NCBI GenBank assembly: GCA_029204045.2
Contig: CM055077.1
Coordinates: 9,586,690 to 9,650,689, forward strand
Reading direction: 5' to 3'
DNA from: Tillandsia leiboldiana
Lineage: Eukaryota > Streptophyta > Magnoliopsida > Poales > Bromeliaceae
DNA length: 64,000 nt
Shown: positions 32,039 through 42,078 of the stretch, one piece after another
Position numbering within the stretch: the stretch's first letter is position 1
How the letters are laid out: the number at the start of each line of letters is the position of its first letter
Notes under the pieces: generated by a model
Seen by the model: the letters and a program-made list of their open reading frames with translations, nothing else
Database searches by the model: none
Told to the model about the DNA's origin: nothing
Program-made: the position numbers and the translations under genes

Positions 32039-32940
32039 CCTCTTTTTGAAACTTTTGTTTAGGTTAGGTTTTGTTTTTGTGTTTTTGTTCATTATCTATG
32101 CTTAGACATAGAACATTAATTGAGCATTAGTTTTGATTGACTTTAACTGCATCCTTTTATATATTTAGAAATCTATTATGCTTTAGATGTCATAATATTT
32201 CATTTGATGCAATGATCATTTATGTCAATTAACTCATCTTTGTTTTGATCAAAGTCAATTTCTCTCTCGATGATCTCTTGGTATAGTTTTTATCTTATTT
32301 GACTGTTTAGTCGAGTATGAAATCGAGATCAATATTTGGCTGAATACTTTATATCTTAAATAATTGATAGCCAATTGAGGGGGAGTCAATGAAAAAGTAT
32401 TTTTGCTCAAAAGATGTAGAAAGAGTTACATCCCAATGAGGAGTGTGAAAACTACCACCACATGGAGGAAAGAGCTACCACCTCGGTCGTCCGAGTACTG
32501 TGTGCAGCTACCACATGTATACCAAGCAAGGTTTTTCAAGTTTGATTAAATAAAATGCATGTTGAAATACTTGACTCTGTCAAAATTTCAAGGTTGGTAT
32601 AAGGTGGGAATTTTAATGAAAGATGCTCAAAGAGCCACTCTCTTCAATAAATTGACTAGATATATTATCTAACTTATCTGGGATGTTAGACATCTATTGA
32701 TCTTTGTATTTCATTTTCTTTACCAAATTGATGATTTGATAAAGGCATTACTCATAAGATCAAGTTAGATGTAATTGAAGTTGTTCAACTTTAAGGGATT
32801 TAATTTTTATAAATTTTCGTTTCATTTGTTGGATGTTATTGATAGATTTGGCATAATCTATTTCTTGTTGTATGAAACAATGATTTTCGTTTAAAGTTGA
32901 TACACGAAAGTGCTTACAATCTTTTTCTGGTTTTTCTAGA
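32039..32940 (+). other. Conserved non-coding spacer after pol (C1)
   Basis: No ORF is seen. It aligns throughout with 25721-26640 (minus) and 44620-45528 (minus). It contains a polypurine-like ATTGAGGGGGAGTC at 32374-32387, the first of three such tracts in C1 (others 34655-34671 and 35213-35224). Repeated polypurine tracts have been described for Sirevirus-type elements. Confidence 0.6.
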
Positions 32941-32965
32941 ATTTCTCTGAAATTTTCTAAAGAAA

Positions 32966-33147
32966 AAATTGAAGCCGATCCGGATTGGACCTGCCGATCC
33001 GGATCCCGAACGCAGATATTCTTCTGCGGGCAGACGATCCGGATTGGACCTGCCGATCCGGATCCCGAACGCAGATTTTCTCTGCGGGTAGCCGATCCGG
33101 ATCGTAATCTCGAACTGATCCGGATCGCAGCTAGGGTTTTATATAGA
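32966..33147 (+). promoter_or_regulatory. Internal promoter of the C1 extra ORF
   Basis: Six GATCCGGAT(C/T) decamers (32976-33127) are followed by a TATA box, TTTATATAGAA (33138-33148). Between decamers are two short hairpins (CGCAGA/TCTGCG). The decamer plus CCCGAAC context is the same as in the LTR arrays. The distance from the last decamer to the TATA box is about 15 bp, tighter than in the LTR. Confidence 0.68.
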
Positions 33148-33261
33148 ACAAAAGGGTTTTGATTTCTTTTACTCCAATCTTTTGTTCCAAAGTTTCCAGA
33201 GCTTCTCTCTCTAGAATTCATCCATCTTGGAAGCTTTCAAACTCAAGTTCTTCGACTCCAA

Positions 33262-33643
33262 GTAAGTTTTATTGATCAAAATCTCGGTTTTTCACTGTTT
33301 TTCATATTCCTCCTCAAAACGTGATGAATTCTTGTATCTAATTCGTTTGTGGATGGTTTTTGATCAAATTTCTTTTGAAATAAGAACTCTGGGTAGATTA
33401 GTTTTGATTATATGCTATGTATTCTCAAGATAAACGAATTTTTGGCCTTCGATTTCAAAAATTTCGGTTTTAGGGCATATAATGGGAATTTTCGAAAATC
33501 ATGCGATTGATCTATTTTTAAAATTCTTTTTGCAAAACTAATTTGATTCTTAGTCTCTCTACACGATAATGATTGTTTGGATACAATTTTTCTAATTTTT
33601 GAAAATTAACAATTTTTTCGTGTTCTTGAGTTGTTGCCCACAG
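33262..33643 (+). other. Predicted intron in the leader of the C1 extra ORF
   Basis: Donor CCAA/GTAAGT at 33262 and acceptor TTGTTGCCCACAG at 33643, 382 bp, A/T-rich. The same sites, at the same distances from the TATA box and the ORF start, are found in C2. In C5 the donor is kept at 44380 (minus). The exon before it, about 33175-33261, is A/G then C/T-rich and lacks an ATG that opens a longer frame. Confidence 0.62.
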
Positions 33644-33672
33644 GATTTCCTTTTCACAAGAAACCAATAGCA

Positions 33673-34482
33673 ATGGTGATCACGTGGATCATTTTTCTTC
33701 TAGCTGCTATGGTACATACGAGAGACACTGTCAAGCCCAAGAGGGCTAAGAAAGCGAAGAAAACTAAAGATGATTCCGATACAGAATCTGAAACGAAATC
33801 AATTGATTGGGATGAGCTTCAAGTTGAAGCAACAGCACCCACTGCTTCAAAAGGAAAAGCGCCTGCGGAGACATCAAAGGCTCCTCCTACTGCTGCTGAA
33901 AAGGGCAAAGCTCCAATGGAAGAAACTTCTGGGAAGACAAAAAGAAAAAGACTTGCTCGACGGCTTGGACGAGCTCGAGGTATTGAAATAAATGAACCAT
34001 GTCAAGATGAAACAAAGAATATCCCTCAAACTGAAAATGAATCCGAAGACGAAGAAGATTGGGACACATTTCTTACTGAAGTACAACAAGGTATTGATGA
34101 AGAAAATAAGATGTACCTAAAGAACAAGAAGCTACTGAAGTCTTCCTCAATACTTAAGCAGCAAGCAAGGAAAAAGAATGTGCCAAGCAATGAACCTCTT
34201 GACAATTCACATTCTCTGCCAAGAAGATCTCCTCGGAATGAAGGTCAGACTGCTCCGTCAGTCGTCACACAACGTTCTTCAACTTCCAGAAGAACTGACC
34301 AAAAGGCAAACTTAGAGTCTTCCATCAACCAAGAACAAGATAAAATGGCTCTAAAACTCAGAAAGATGTCCAAGGACATACATCAGATGAAACAAGAGTG
34401 TTCTACGATTTCGGGAATGCTTAAAGAAATTTTGAAAAAGCTGGGCTGCACGAGCTCTGAAGACTCAGAATCAGATGATTGA
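33673..34482 (+). CDS. Extra (env-like position) ORF of copia C1, 269 aa
   Basis: Function unknown. It sits between pol and the 3' LTR and is fully open although C1 gag and pol are broken. I start at the ATG at 33673, 29 bases after the inferred acceptor, because it aligns with the C2 start; an in-frame extension upstream would use a non-ATG codon inside the intron. Residues 2-13 are hydrophobic (I-T-W-I-I-F-L-L-A-A-M-V): possible signal peptide or membrane anchor. Residues about 18-105 are lysine/glutamate/alanine/proline-rich and low-complexity. Residues about 130-175 hold the block shared with C2 (E-E-D-W, then Y-L-K-N-K-K-x-L-K-S-S-S). Residues about 215-258 form a predicted coiled coil, then an acidic tail. 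It has its own palindrome array, TATA and intron. It could be an envelope-like protein, a structural helper or a captured host fragment. The frame and its conservation are seen; the role is not. Confidence 0.75.
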   Translation: MVITWIIFLLAAMVHTRDTVKPKRAKKAKKTKDDSDTESETKSIDWDELQVEATAPTASKGKAPAETSKAPPTAAEKGKAPMEETSGKTKRKRLARRLGRARGIEINEPCQDETKNIPQTENESEDEEDWDTFLTEVQQGIDEENKMYLKNKKLLKSSSILKQQARKKNVPSNEPLDNSHSLPRRSPRNEGQTAPSVVTQRSSTSRRTDQKANLESSINQEQDKMALKLRKMSKDIHQMKQECSTISGMLKEILKKLGCTSSEDSESDD

Positions 34483-35224
34483 TGTGTGCTTAAAAGATCT
34501 CTCACAGTTTTTTTTTCTTTTGTGCAGATTTTTGATCTTTTCTTTGTGCAGGTTTTTAAGATTTTAGTTTTTAGTTTTTAGTTCTCAAACTTTTGGTACT
34601 TGAACTGTTAACTATTCTCTCCACTTTGGTAATTTTTGGCTAACTTTTGTGACAAAAAGGGGGAGAGAGAAGTATAAACAATGATACAACAATGATACAA
34701 TGGTTGTGAGAAACTTGAAACTATAGAGGTAAGTATAACCTCAACTTGAAAGGTAAGTAGAACTTCAACTTTCGGTTTTCATTTGTGTTTGAATGCATGC
34801 CTCGACTAACTATTCGACTAACTTTTTGGGCATGTAATATAACTAACAAGTTGATGTTCACTAACATGACATTTGGATTTTGATTGCATAGAAGATATGT
34901 TGGTGTTTTAACTATGATCAATTTACATATCTGAATGTATAAATGTCATGGTAAGTATAAATGAGTATAAACTTAATCTCTGTATGTGGTTTTTGAATGA
35001 TATAAAATTCTTGAGGTATCTAACGATTTCTTTTGTCAAGAATGATTTCTTTTGCAGAGAGTACAGATGTCTAAGTCTAGAGTCTGTTTTAGGAGTTTAA
35101 CTTATGTATTTTATTTTGGATCTCCATTGTAAATTTTTGTTGTATGGTGATAGCAACAAAAATATCTTTTTGAATTTTCTTGAGTGGATCTATGTTTTGT
35201 CATGAAACCGCCAAAGGGAGAGAT
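34483..35224 (+). other. 3' untranslated region and polypurine tracts of C1
   Basis: No ORF. A first polypurine tract, GACAAAAAGGGGGAGAGAG, at 34651-34669 is conserved in C2 (about 24270-24290, minus). The tract next to the LTR is CCAAAGGGAGAGAT (35211-35224). Matching text in C2 is at 23833-23850. Confidence 0.7.
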
Positions 35225-36568
35225 TGTTACGGAATTTAAGTTGGCGTATTTCATGAATTTGGTTAAGTCTTGAAGATTGAAGGTAAAGAAAGTTGGATCA
35301 TATAACTCAATCTCAAGAAAGAAGAATTCAAAAGGATCAGGTATGTTTAACTTAATATCTTTGGTGATCCGAATACTTCTTATAGTGTAGAAACACTTGG
35401 ATGGATTTTTAATTGCATAAATATCAAAAACTGGACATAGGACATGTTCAGGATTCGGATCAGACTGTTCAATCCGGATCCCGAAGGTTGTTCGTTCATA
35501 CACCAGTTCAATCCGGATCGCAGCCTTCCTTGATCCGGATCCCGAACACTGGGTTTACCATTTTATTTGAACGATCCGGATCAGGCTTTGCAATCCGGAT
35601 CCCGAACGTTGATGTTTGGTGAACTGTATGAATGATCCAGATCAGGCACTTCGATCCGGATCCCGAACCTTCATTTTTCTGGAAACTGTTTTTCTCGCTA
35701 CTGCAATCCGGATCGCCGATCTCCGATCCGGATCGTCGTCATGTAAAATTCCAGAAAAAGATAGTTTTTGATCCTTATCTTCTTCCAAGGGTTTCTAACC
35801 TATAAATAGACCCTATGATTCTTTTTCTAGGGTTAGTCCAAAAAGAGGCCGCTAAACCTAAAAGCCGTCATCTTTTATACGGCCTAAGATCCACATATAG
35901 AGAAGAAAGGAAATCATAGATTCTATCTTATGTTTCTTCATCTATATTGATTGATTTGATTCTAGGTTTTCATACTCACATTTTGAGTTGAATCAAATCA
36001 ATGAATACTTAGATGGTATTTCCGATCTATTTCTAATCTAAGTATTCGGCGGATCATCACCACCCAAAAAACAACGATTTACCCCAAAATCGGCGCGTGG
36101 ACTCGCGTGGCCTTGTGGATTCAAGGTGCTACCGCTCTCGTGGATTCGGAGCGAGGTACGTTCGTGGACTCGAAGCGTGCTACTGGGTGAAGACCGTGGA
36201 TTCGGTCAGACGTCGTGGACTCGACGTTGGACGCCGTGGATTCGGCGTTGGACGCAAACCGTGGATTCGAGAAGCGTCGTGGAGCGAGCGGAGAAGATCA
36301 ACTAGGAACGTATGGAAAAGGTTGAGTCATCTGTGAGTACGGTATATCACCTTGTACGTGTTTAATTCTAGTGGATTTCACCGTGTTATCGGTCCCGTGG
36401 TTTTTTACTCCGGTTTGGAGTTTTCCACGTAAAAATCTCTGCATGTTATTTATTTTTCCGCATTGGATTTTATATCGCAAAGATTTTTGAGTGTTTATTG
36501 TTTACACCTATTCACCCCCCTCTAGGTGTTTTTTTTCCTATTTAGATCCAATTACATATAAGCCAACA
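35225..36568 (+). mobile_element. 3' LTR of copia C1
   Basis: It opens TGTTACGGAATTTAAG and closes CATATAAGCCAACA. It is 1344 bp, as is the 5' LTR, and is followed by TTTTG. Several differences from the 5' LTR are CG to CA or TG changes, two of them inside palindromes (35453 and 35637 region). TATA box at 35799-35809. Confidence 0.93.
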
Positions 36569-37173
36569 TTTTGTACTAGACAGTCTGAGTGATTGTAAGG
36601 ATTGTACTTTTATTTTCTTAGCTGAGAGACTATGTATTGAGGTTTTATACATATTTCAGATGTTCAGTTGATTTCTGTAGCTACTAGTTTTATTTCAGCT
36701 CTGATACATGCTTAGCTATAGATCTTTTGCAGGGTAGACGCTTCGTCTGTGCGGCAGTTTCCGTACAGATGGCGGATTTGTTGGCGAGCCCGGGTCGCAG
36801 TTTCGACCCCGGGGCGTGACACAAGTCCAGCTAACTCACTGTCGGGCCGACCGTCTATCTACTCAGCTGTCCTCTCTTCTCGATCCGCCGCTGTACGCCC
36901 AGCAGCACCCGCAGAAGACTCTGCAAAACAAAGGAGAAGAAAAAGAGGAAAACAAGAACGGGGTTGAGAACTACTAGTAAACCAGTAGCCTCCCCTAGTG
37001 GGTAAAGCCTCAAACTCCGACGCACCCACTAGGTCTACCAGAGGCAAAAAGGGAAAGAAGAGTGGTAAATAATAAAACTGCTGAAAAAGGAAACTACCAC
37101 TACTATGCCTCTAAATGCATCAGTAACCAAACTGTCCCGGTAACCCAATCTAACCGCTAGTAAAAACTGGTAC

Positions 37174-37350
37174 TGCCTGCTGCCACCCTCATCATCGGGC
37201 ATATAAAGCCGCGCCGATGTGATAACAAAAACTCTTGCTGCCGCTCTCATCATCGGGCAAATAAGCCGCGCCGATGTGAAAGCAAAACTCCTGCTGCCGC
37301 TCTCATCATCGAGCAAATAAGCCGCGCCGATGTGAAAGCAAAACTCAATC
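37174..37350 (-). repeat. 62-bp tandem repeat, 3 units, in R0
   Basis: Three units each carry CTCATCATCGGGCA and AAGCCGCGCCGATGTGA, about 90 percent alike by eye. G3 shows only an isolated relative (near 40930). Confidence 0.8.
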
Positions 37351-37516
37351 ACTGTCTGATCCCCACGCTCCAGAGGGGAACTCGAGGGGAGCTACCCACA
37401 CGAGGAAAGTAACCATGCCATAAGTATCATAAAAGCAGGACTGGATCACAACTATGCTCAAGTGGAACAAAACCCTCCACTAAAGAAACCCCGATCCCCA
37501 ATCTGATGCATAAGTA

Positions 37517-37775
37517 ACCATCCGGTCAACCGCCCAATATTCGCGGTCGCCGCGATACCCACCGTCAACAATCAAGCCCAACAACCGACACCCGGTCAAC
37601 CGCCCAATATCCGCGGTCACTGAAATAACTCACAATCACAATCATGTCCCACATCCGACATCCGGTCAACCGCCCAATATCCGCAGTCGCCGCAATAACC
37701 CCCAATCCAAAATCGGGTAAAATAATCTGTATCCAGTCAACCGCCTACTATCCGCGGTAGCCGCAATACCCCACA
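37517..37775 (-). repeat. 75-bp tandem repeat, 4 units, in R0
   Basis: Each unit has GGTCAACCGCCCAATATCCG followed by CGGTCGCCGCAATA. The related plus-strand LTR G3 has only two units (40565-40665), so copy number differs between LTR relatives. Confidence 0.8.
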
Positions 37776-38057
37776 ACCTATAATCAAGTACCACCTGTCC
37801 CCGACCCCAAGGTCCCGACTGCACTATCCTGAATTCCTGCTCAAACCCGAGCAACAAGAACCGCCTGACTAACGAATAAGGAGAAAAGAAGCAAACATGG
37901 TTTCTCCTAAGTCAAGTTCCAACATGATAGTGTAGCGATAAGAAATGACCTAACTAGATGTCCATACAAGCATTCAAAAGTCCCGGGAAGATAGAAAGAA
38001 TACATATATCACTTTCTGACTTATGTTATAGCATGATAACAATTTCTGACATTCAAA

Positions 38058-41000
38058 TGTGGTGACCCGGATCTCTGCAGGGCTTTTACAGTGTGACCAG
38101 CAGCTTCTGGAGGCCTATGTGGCGTGTCGGCGGTGTTTGTGCACCAATTGGACATAAGTGATGGACCCAGGGCTTACAATGGATCACGTGGGTAATTGGA
38201 GGACCCCGTCGAATGTTTAGAAGTGGTTTCGCGTGAAACGAATATCAAAATTAGACTCAACGCGAAAATTTGGATTAAGAACACCTTTCTGGATGCCTTC
38301 GGCAATTTTTAGAAATGGAATTTGGCAAAACGGACAGCGGATTTGGATTCAGCGCGTGAAAACGATCGAAATGGACTATTTACTTGTATTTTTCGGAGGC
38401 CGGATGACCTGGCACGGATTTCGAGGCAGCATTGTACTGTTCTAGCGGCCGGCGGCGACGGGCAGGCGGCGGAGCGCGGCGGAGCGGCCGCGGGCAGCGT
38501 CAGGGCAGAGGCGCAGGCCGCCCGGTCCACGGGGCGGGCGTGCACCGAGGGCTGGACGCGTGGCAGCATAGGATTGGGCCGGTTCGCGGGGCGCGGTCCA
38601 CGGGGCGCGCAAGGTGTACGGTGGACCGGAGCGGGACACGTGGCGGCCTCTGGTTGGCCGGTCCACGTGTGCTCGGTCCACGCAAGGAGTGGAGCAGGTG
38701 ACTGGGGGCAGGTGGCCGTACGGCGGGGCAGGTGGCCGTACGGCGCGGCAGCGTTGACGCGCGGGCGCGCCACGCGTCGACACGGGCGTGGGCCACGCGG
38801 CGCAATGCGGGCGGCTGGTTTCGCTGTTTGCTGTTCGGGGGACGTGGCGGATCCTGGCAGATTCGGGAGCAGCGAAGCGGGCGCACTGTGCGCGCCCGAA
38901 ATAATTCGGGCGCCCGAAATAATTCGGGCGCCCGAATGTGGGGATATGGATGGCATTATCTAAATTGTTTTGTTTGGCTATAAATAGGACTTCTGTGCAG
39001 CGCATTTTGGCCTTCTTCCCGAGCTCATCTCTCTGTGAAGCCTCAAGCAAATTTGTTCTTCATTTTGTGGTACATCTTGTGATGGATTCCCAAATTTTTT
39101 GGAGGCCTCGACATCCGCGCTTTCTGCGACGCGGTGCACTGCGACGTTTCTTGGATTTTGGCTTCCACCGTCACTTTTCGGTCCACGAGGCACCCTGGAT
39201 CACCCCAATGGTATTTTGAGCCGATTTTTATGGCAGCGCGTTCATGAGAGGTACAGCTTCGTTTTCCGTGTTGATTGCTTCACCTCATTTTTGGTTTTTG
39301 GCATGGTTCCCGAGGTGTTGTGTAACTCCTTTTTCTGCTATGAGATTTTGGACAGCGGAGGCTTGTCGATTTTCTATCTTGATCTATGAGCATCGAAATG
39401 AGGTGTTTGAGGACTCGATTGATATCTACTCTTCGGGAAGAACGCACTCGTATTTTTACTGGATTTTTCTGAGGTGGTTTCAAAGGTGAGAATTAAGCTT
39501 CTTTGCTACTGTTTTTCCAGCAGGATTGTGTTCTTGAGGAAGTGGCTTCCAATGTTGTTCTAATTGTTTCTTGGCCTACATGTGTCGGAATGAGGAGTAT
39601 AAATACTCATTTTGGGGCTACTCGTCGCGAGGATCGCAACCGTAATTTTTATGGAATTTTTGGAGGACTATGTGCAGGTGAAAATCCCCCTCTTCTCTGC
39701 TGGTTTGTAAAAACAGCATGTGCTGTTTTTGGGGAGTGTTGTGGTGTTGGTTATTGATTGTTGGTGATGTTGTTGGTTGGAACAGAGACTTGTGCGACTG
39801 ATTTTGGCAGATTTTGGATAGCGTGTGACTACGCACTTCACCGACTTCGGCTTTGCCTACGGAAAGCGTTTCAGGCGGGTTGCTTCATCCCCAGAACCGG
39901 TGGACGGTTCTCTAATTCTATATGTTAGAAAGCATGCATGATTGAATGTACAATTAATAGATTTGAGATGTAAGCATGGAAAATGGCCTTAATTATTTGA
40001 TTGATGCTTACTTGATTATTGTACATGCTTAAAGGAATTGAGATCTAGCATATGGTAGATGATTGTATTTATTATATACTTGATGAGATGGAGATCATGC
40101 CTGATTATTATTGGCATCTTTATGCGAAATCGATTCATGATAGTAGCAAGTTACTAGCATGCCAGGTTAGCACATAGACTTTCATGGGATTGGATTTACT
40201 CGATGGAGTAGGATGATTTATCTATGTGCGGGAATTTCTCTGAGGAGTTTTTATGGATTATGGACAGGTGTAGTTCATTAGGGATTCTGGCATGTTGTTT
40301 ATACCTAGTGGATCTATTATATGCTTTACTCCCTTTCATTTCCTTGAGGACATTTGCATGCTTGTATGGACATCTAGTTAGGCCATCTTTTACTGCTACA
40401 CTACTTTTTGAAACTTGACTTAGGAGAAACCATGTTATTCCTTTCTCCTTCTTTGTTAGTCAGGCAGTCTGTGTTGCTCGGGTGCGAGCAGGGGTTTGGG
40501 GTAGTGTAGCCGGGACATTGGTGTCAGGGATGGGTTGTGCTGGATTGAGGCTAGCAGGGTTTTGCGGTGACCGCGTACTTTGGGCGGTCGACCGGAGGTC
40601 GGTTTGCTCTTATGGTTTGTGGGGCATTACGGCAACCGCGGATATTGGGCGGTTGACCGGATATTTATTTATGCATCAGATTGGGTACCAGATTTCTCTA
40701 GTGGACGGAGTTTCCCACTTATTGAGTACTTTTGCATCTGATCGAGGACCGGGGTTTTCCTTAGTGGTTGAGCTTTCCCACTTTGATCAGAGTCATGATC
40801 CAGTCCTGCTGATTTATATTACTATTATACTTATCACTGAGATACTTTACTCGTGTGGGTCGCTCCCCTCGAGTTCCACTCCGGAGTGTGTTACAGACAG
40901 GCTTTGAGTCCTTGAGACTCATTTTCATCGGTGCTATGCGTCGGCCAGCATACCCGATACAGGCAAGGCACAGCAGGCAGTACCAGTTCTTACTGGTTCA

Positions 41001-42078
41001 TCGATTGGGTTTATTACAGGCAATTACTTTATTGTTGCACTCGTGTTAGGGGGCTGAGTGGAGTCTAGTAGCTGTGTTTAGACCAGTGCTAGTGTTGTTG
41101 GGAGCCGTTTGGTTTGACGGTGGTCCCGTGTCATTGTGAGTACTTTGACCATTGTGTGAGAGGTTGAGCATCTTGAGTCTATCCGTTCTGAGAGAGAGCG
41201 TGGATTTCGACTATAGCCTGCATGAGCCACTACTCGATAGTGAGTTAGTCCGTTTGGACACCCTACGTAATTCCTGCCCGACAGTGGGAGGTGGTTGTAG
41301 GTGGGCGCAGGTTTGACTGGACCAGATGTGGCAGTCAGCTCGATTGGGTCGATTGTGCACTTCATGTGCTAGTGGTGGCATATCCTTCATCGGTTTCCCC
41401 TTTTGAGCATTTAGATAGAGGCATGGTAGCTGTTGAGTGTCTCCAGCTTTCTTGTTCAGTTTTTACTGCATTGGTTATCTTATGCCTCTAGTGGACTTAG
41501 TGGGCAGATCGTCGGGCCTGGCGGTGGTACCCACTGAGAACTCCCTTTTTGGTGTAGTTCTCACACCCATTGGGGGTTTTCCCCCTCCCTTTCTTTTCTC
41601 TCCTTATTTTGCAGAGTCTTAGCGGGTGTTGCTGATTCTGCGGTTGTTGATCGAGGCGAGGGAGTCGCGAGCTAGATCCCTACCCGTCGTTGGAGAGTAG
41701 CGGTACCCCTTCAGAGGAGATCTTCAGTAGATTAGTTATTTTATTTTCTCTTTTGAGAGACTGATGTAGTGAGGATATGATATGTATTGAGAGCCTGTAC
41801 ACTGATGCATTTATTGGAGATACCTCCCTGTTGAGTTCTGGGTTTTGTATCTGAGGATATTGTATGATTATCATTTTTGGGAGATTGACATTATTGTATT
41901 ATTTCCAGTTGTACAGTGGTTGATTTTAGTTTTACAGCAGATATTTATTTATAGCTCTGATATCTGTTAACTGTAGTACCTTTTCTTGCAGGTTGGACGC
42001 TTCGCCTGTGCGGGGTTTTGCATAGGCGGCGGATCTGTTGGCGAGCCCGGGTCGCAGTTTCGACCCCGGGGCGTGACA
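38058..42078 (+). mobile_element. Ty3/gypsy solo LTR G3, 4.0 kb
   Basis: It opens TGTGGTGACCCGG and closes GGGGCGTGACA, with flanks TCAAA and TCAAT (4 of 5 bases match). No internal region is present. It contains a G/C-rich zone (38440-38940), a TATA box (CTATAAATAGG, 38980-38991), an AGAACCG/CGGTTCT hairpin (39893-39911), two 75-bp units (40565-40665), a nested hairpin module near 41100 and U5 hairpins at 41995-42070. R0 sequence continues on both sides. Long ORFs in the G/C-rich zone are compositional. Confidence 0.85.
38980..38991 (+). promoter_or_regulatory. TATA box of LTR G3
   Basis: GCTATAAATAGG about 920 bp into the LTR, after the G/C-rich zone, as in the 1245-4873 and R0 LTRs. Confidence 0.65.

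Larger units (their letters stand above)
8341..36568 (+). mobile_element. Copia (Sirevirus-like) element C1, 28 kb with nested insertions
   Basis: Its 5' LTR (8341-9684) and 3' LTR (35225-36568) are both 1344 bp, share subfamily-specific bases and sit outside a matching 5-bp duplication, TTTTG (8336-8340 and 36569-36573). So one element spans this interval. In order: LTR, primer site, gag start, gypsy G1 inserted in gag, rest of gag with two zinc knuckles, protease start, minus-strand gypsy piece, minus-strand copia C2 with an assembly gap, gypsy-type LTR G2, then C1 RT end and RNase H, an extra-ORF cassette, polypurine tract and 3' LTR. Integrase and the first part of RT are not visible; they were deleted or lie in the gap. 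Confidence 0.88.
5564..36821 (+). mobile_element. Ty3/gypsy 3' LTR G0, split by copia C1
   Basis: The LTR opens TGTAGAGTACCGGG right after a polypurine tract and closes GGGGCGTGACA at 36821. Removing the copia element at 8341-36568 and one copy of its target duplication rejoins an LTR of about 3.0 kb. Contents: an array of CCGG-centred palindromes at about 6010-6195, a TATA box at 6284-6291, degenerate 60-bp repeats at 7385-7590, and the conserved U5 hairpins at the end (36740-36821). Sequence at 7598-8330 is shared with other gypsy LTRs here (for example 55917-56700). The 3' end abuts the middle of minus-strand LTR R0, so G0 probably inserted into R0. The other half of R0 is not seen. Confidence 0.8.

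Noticed and set aside
33631..33672. Longer start for the extra ORF at 33631
   Set aside because: It would begin with TTG and lies partly inside the predicted intron; the ATG at 33673 aligns with the C2 start.
38309..39050. 213-aa and 215-aa ORFs on opposite strands as a host gene
   Set aside because: They sit in the G/C-rich zone of LTR G3, upstream of its TATA box, with mirror-image low-complexity composition.
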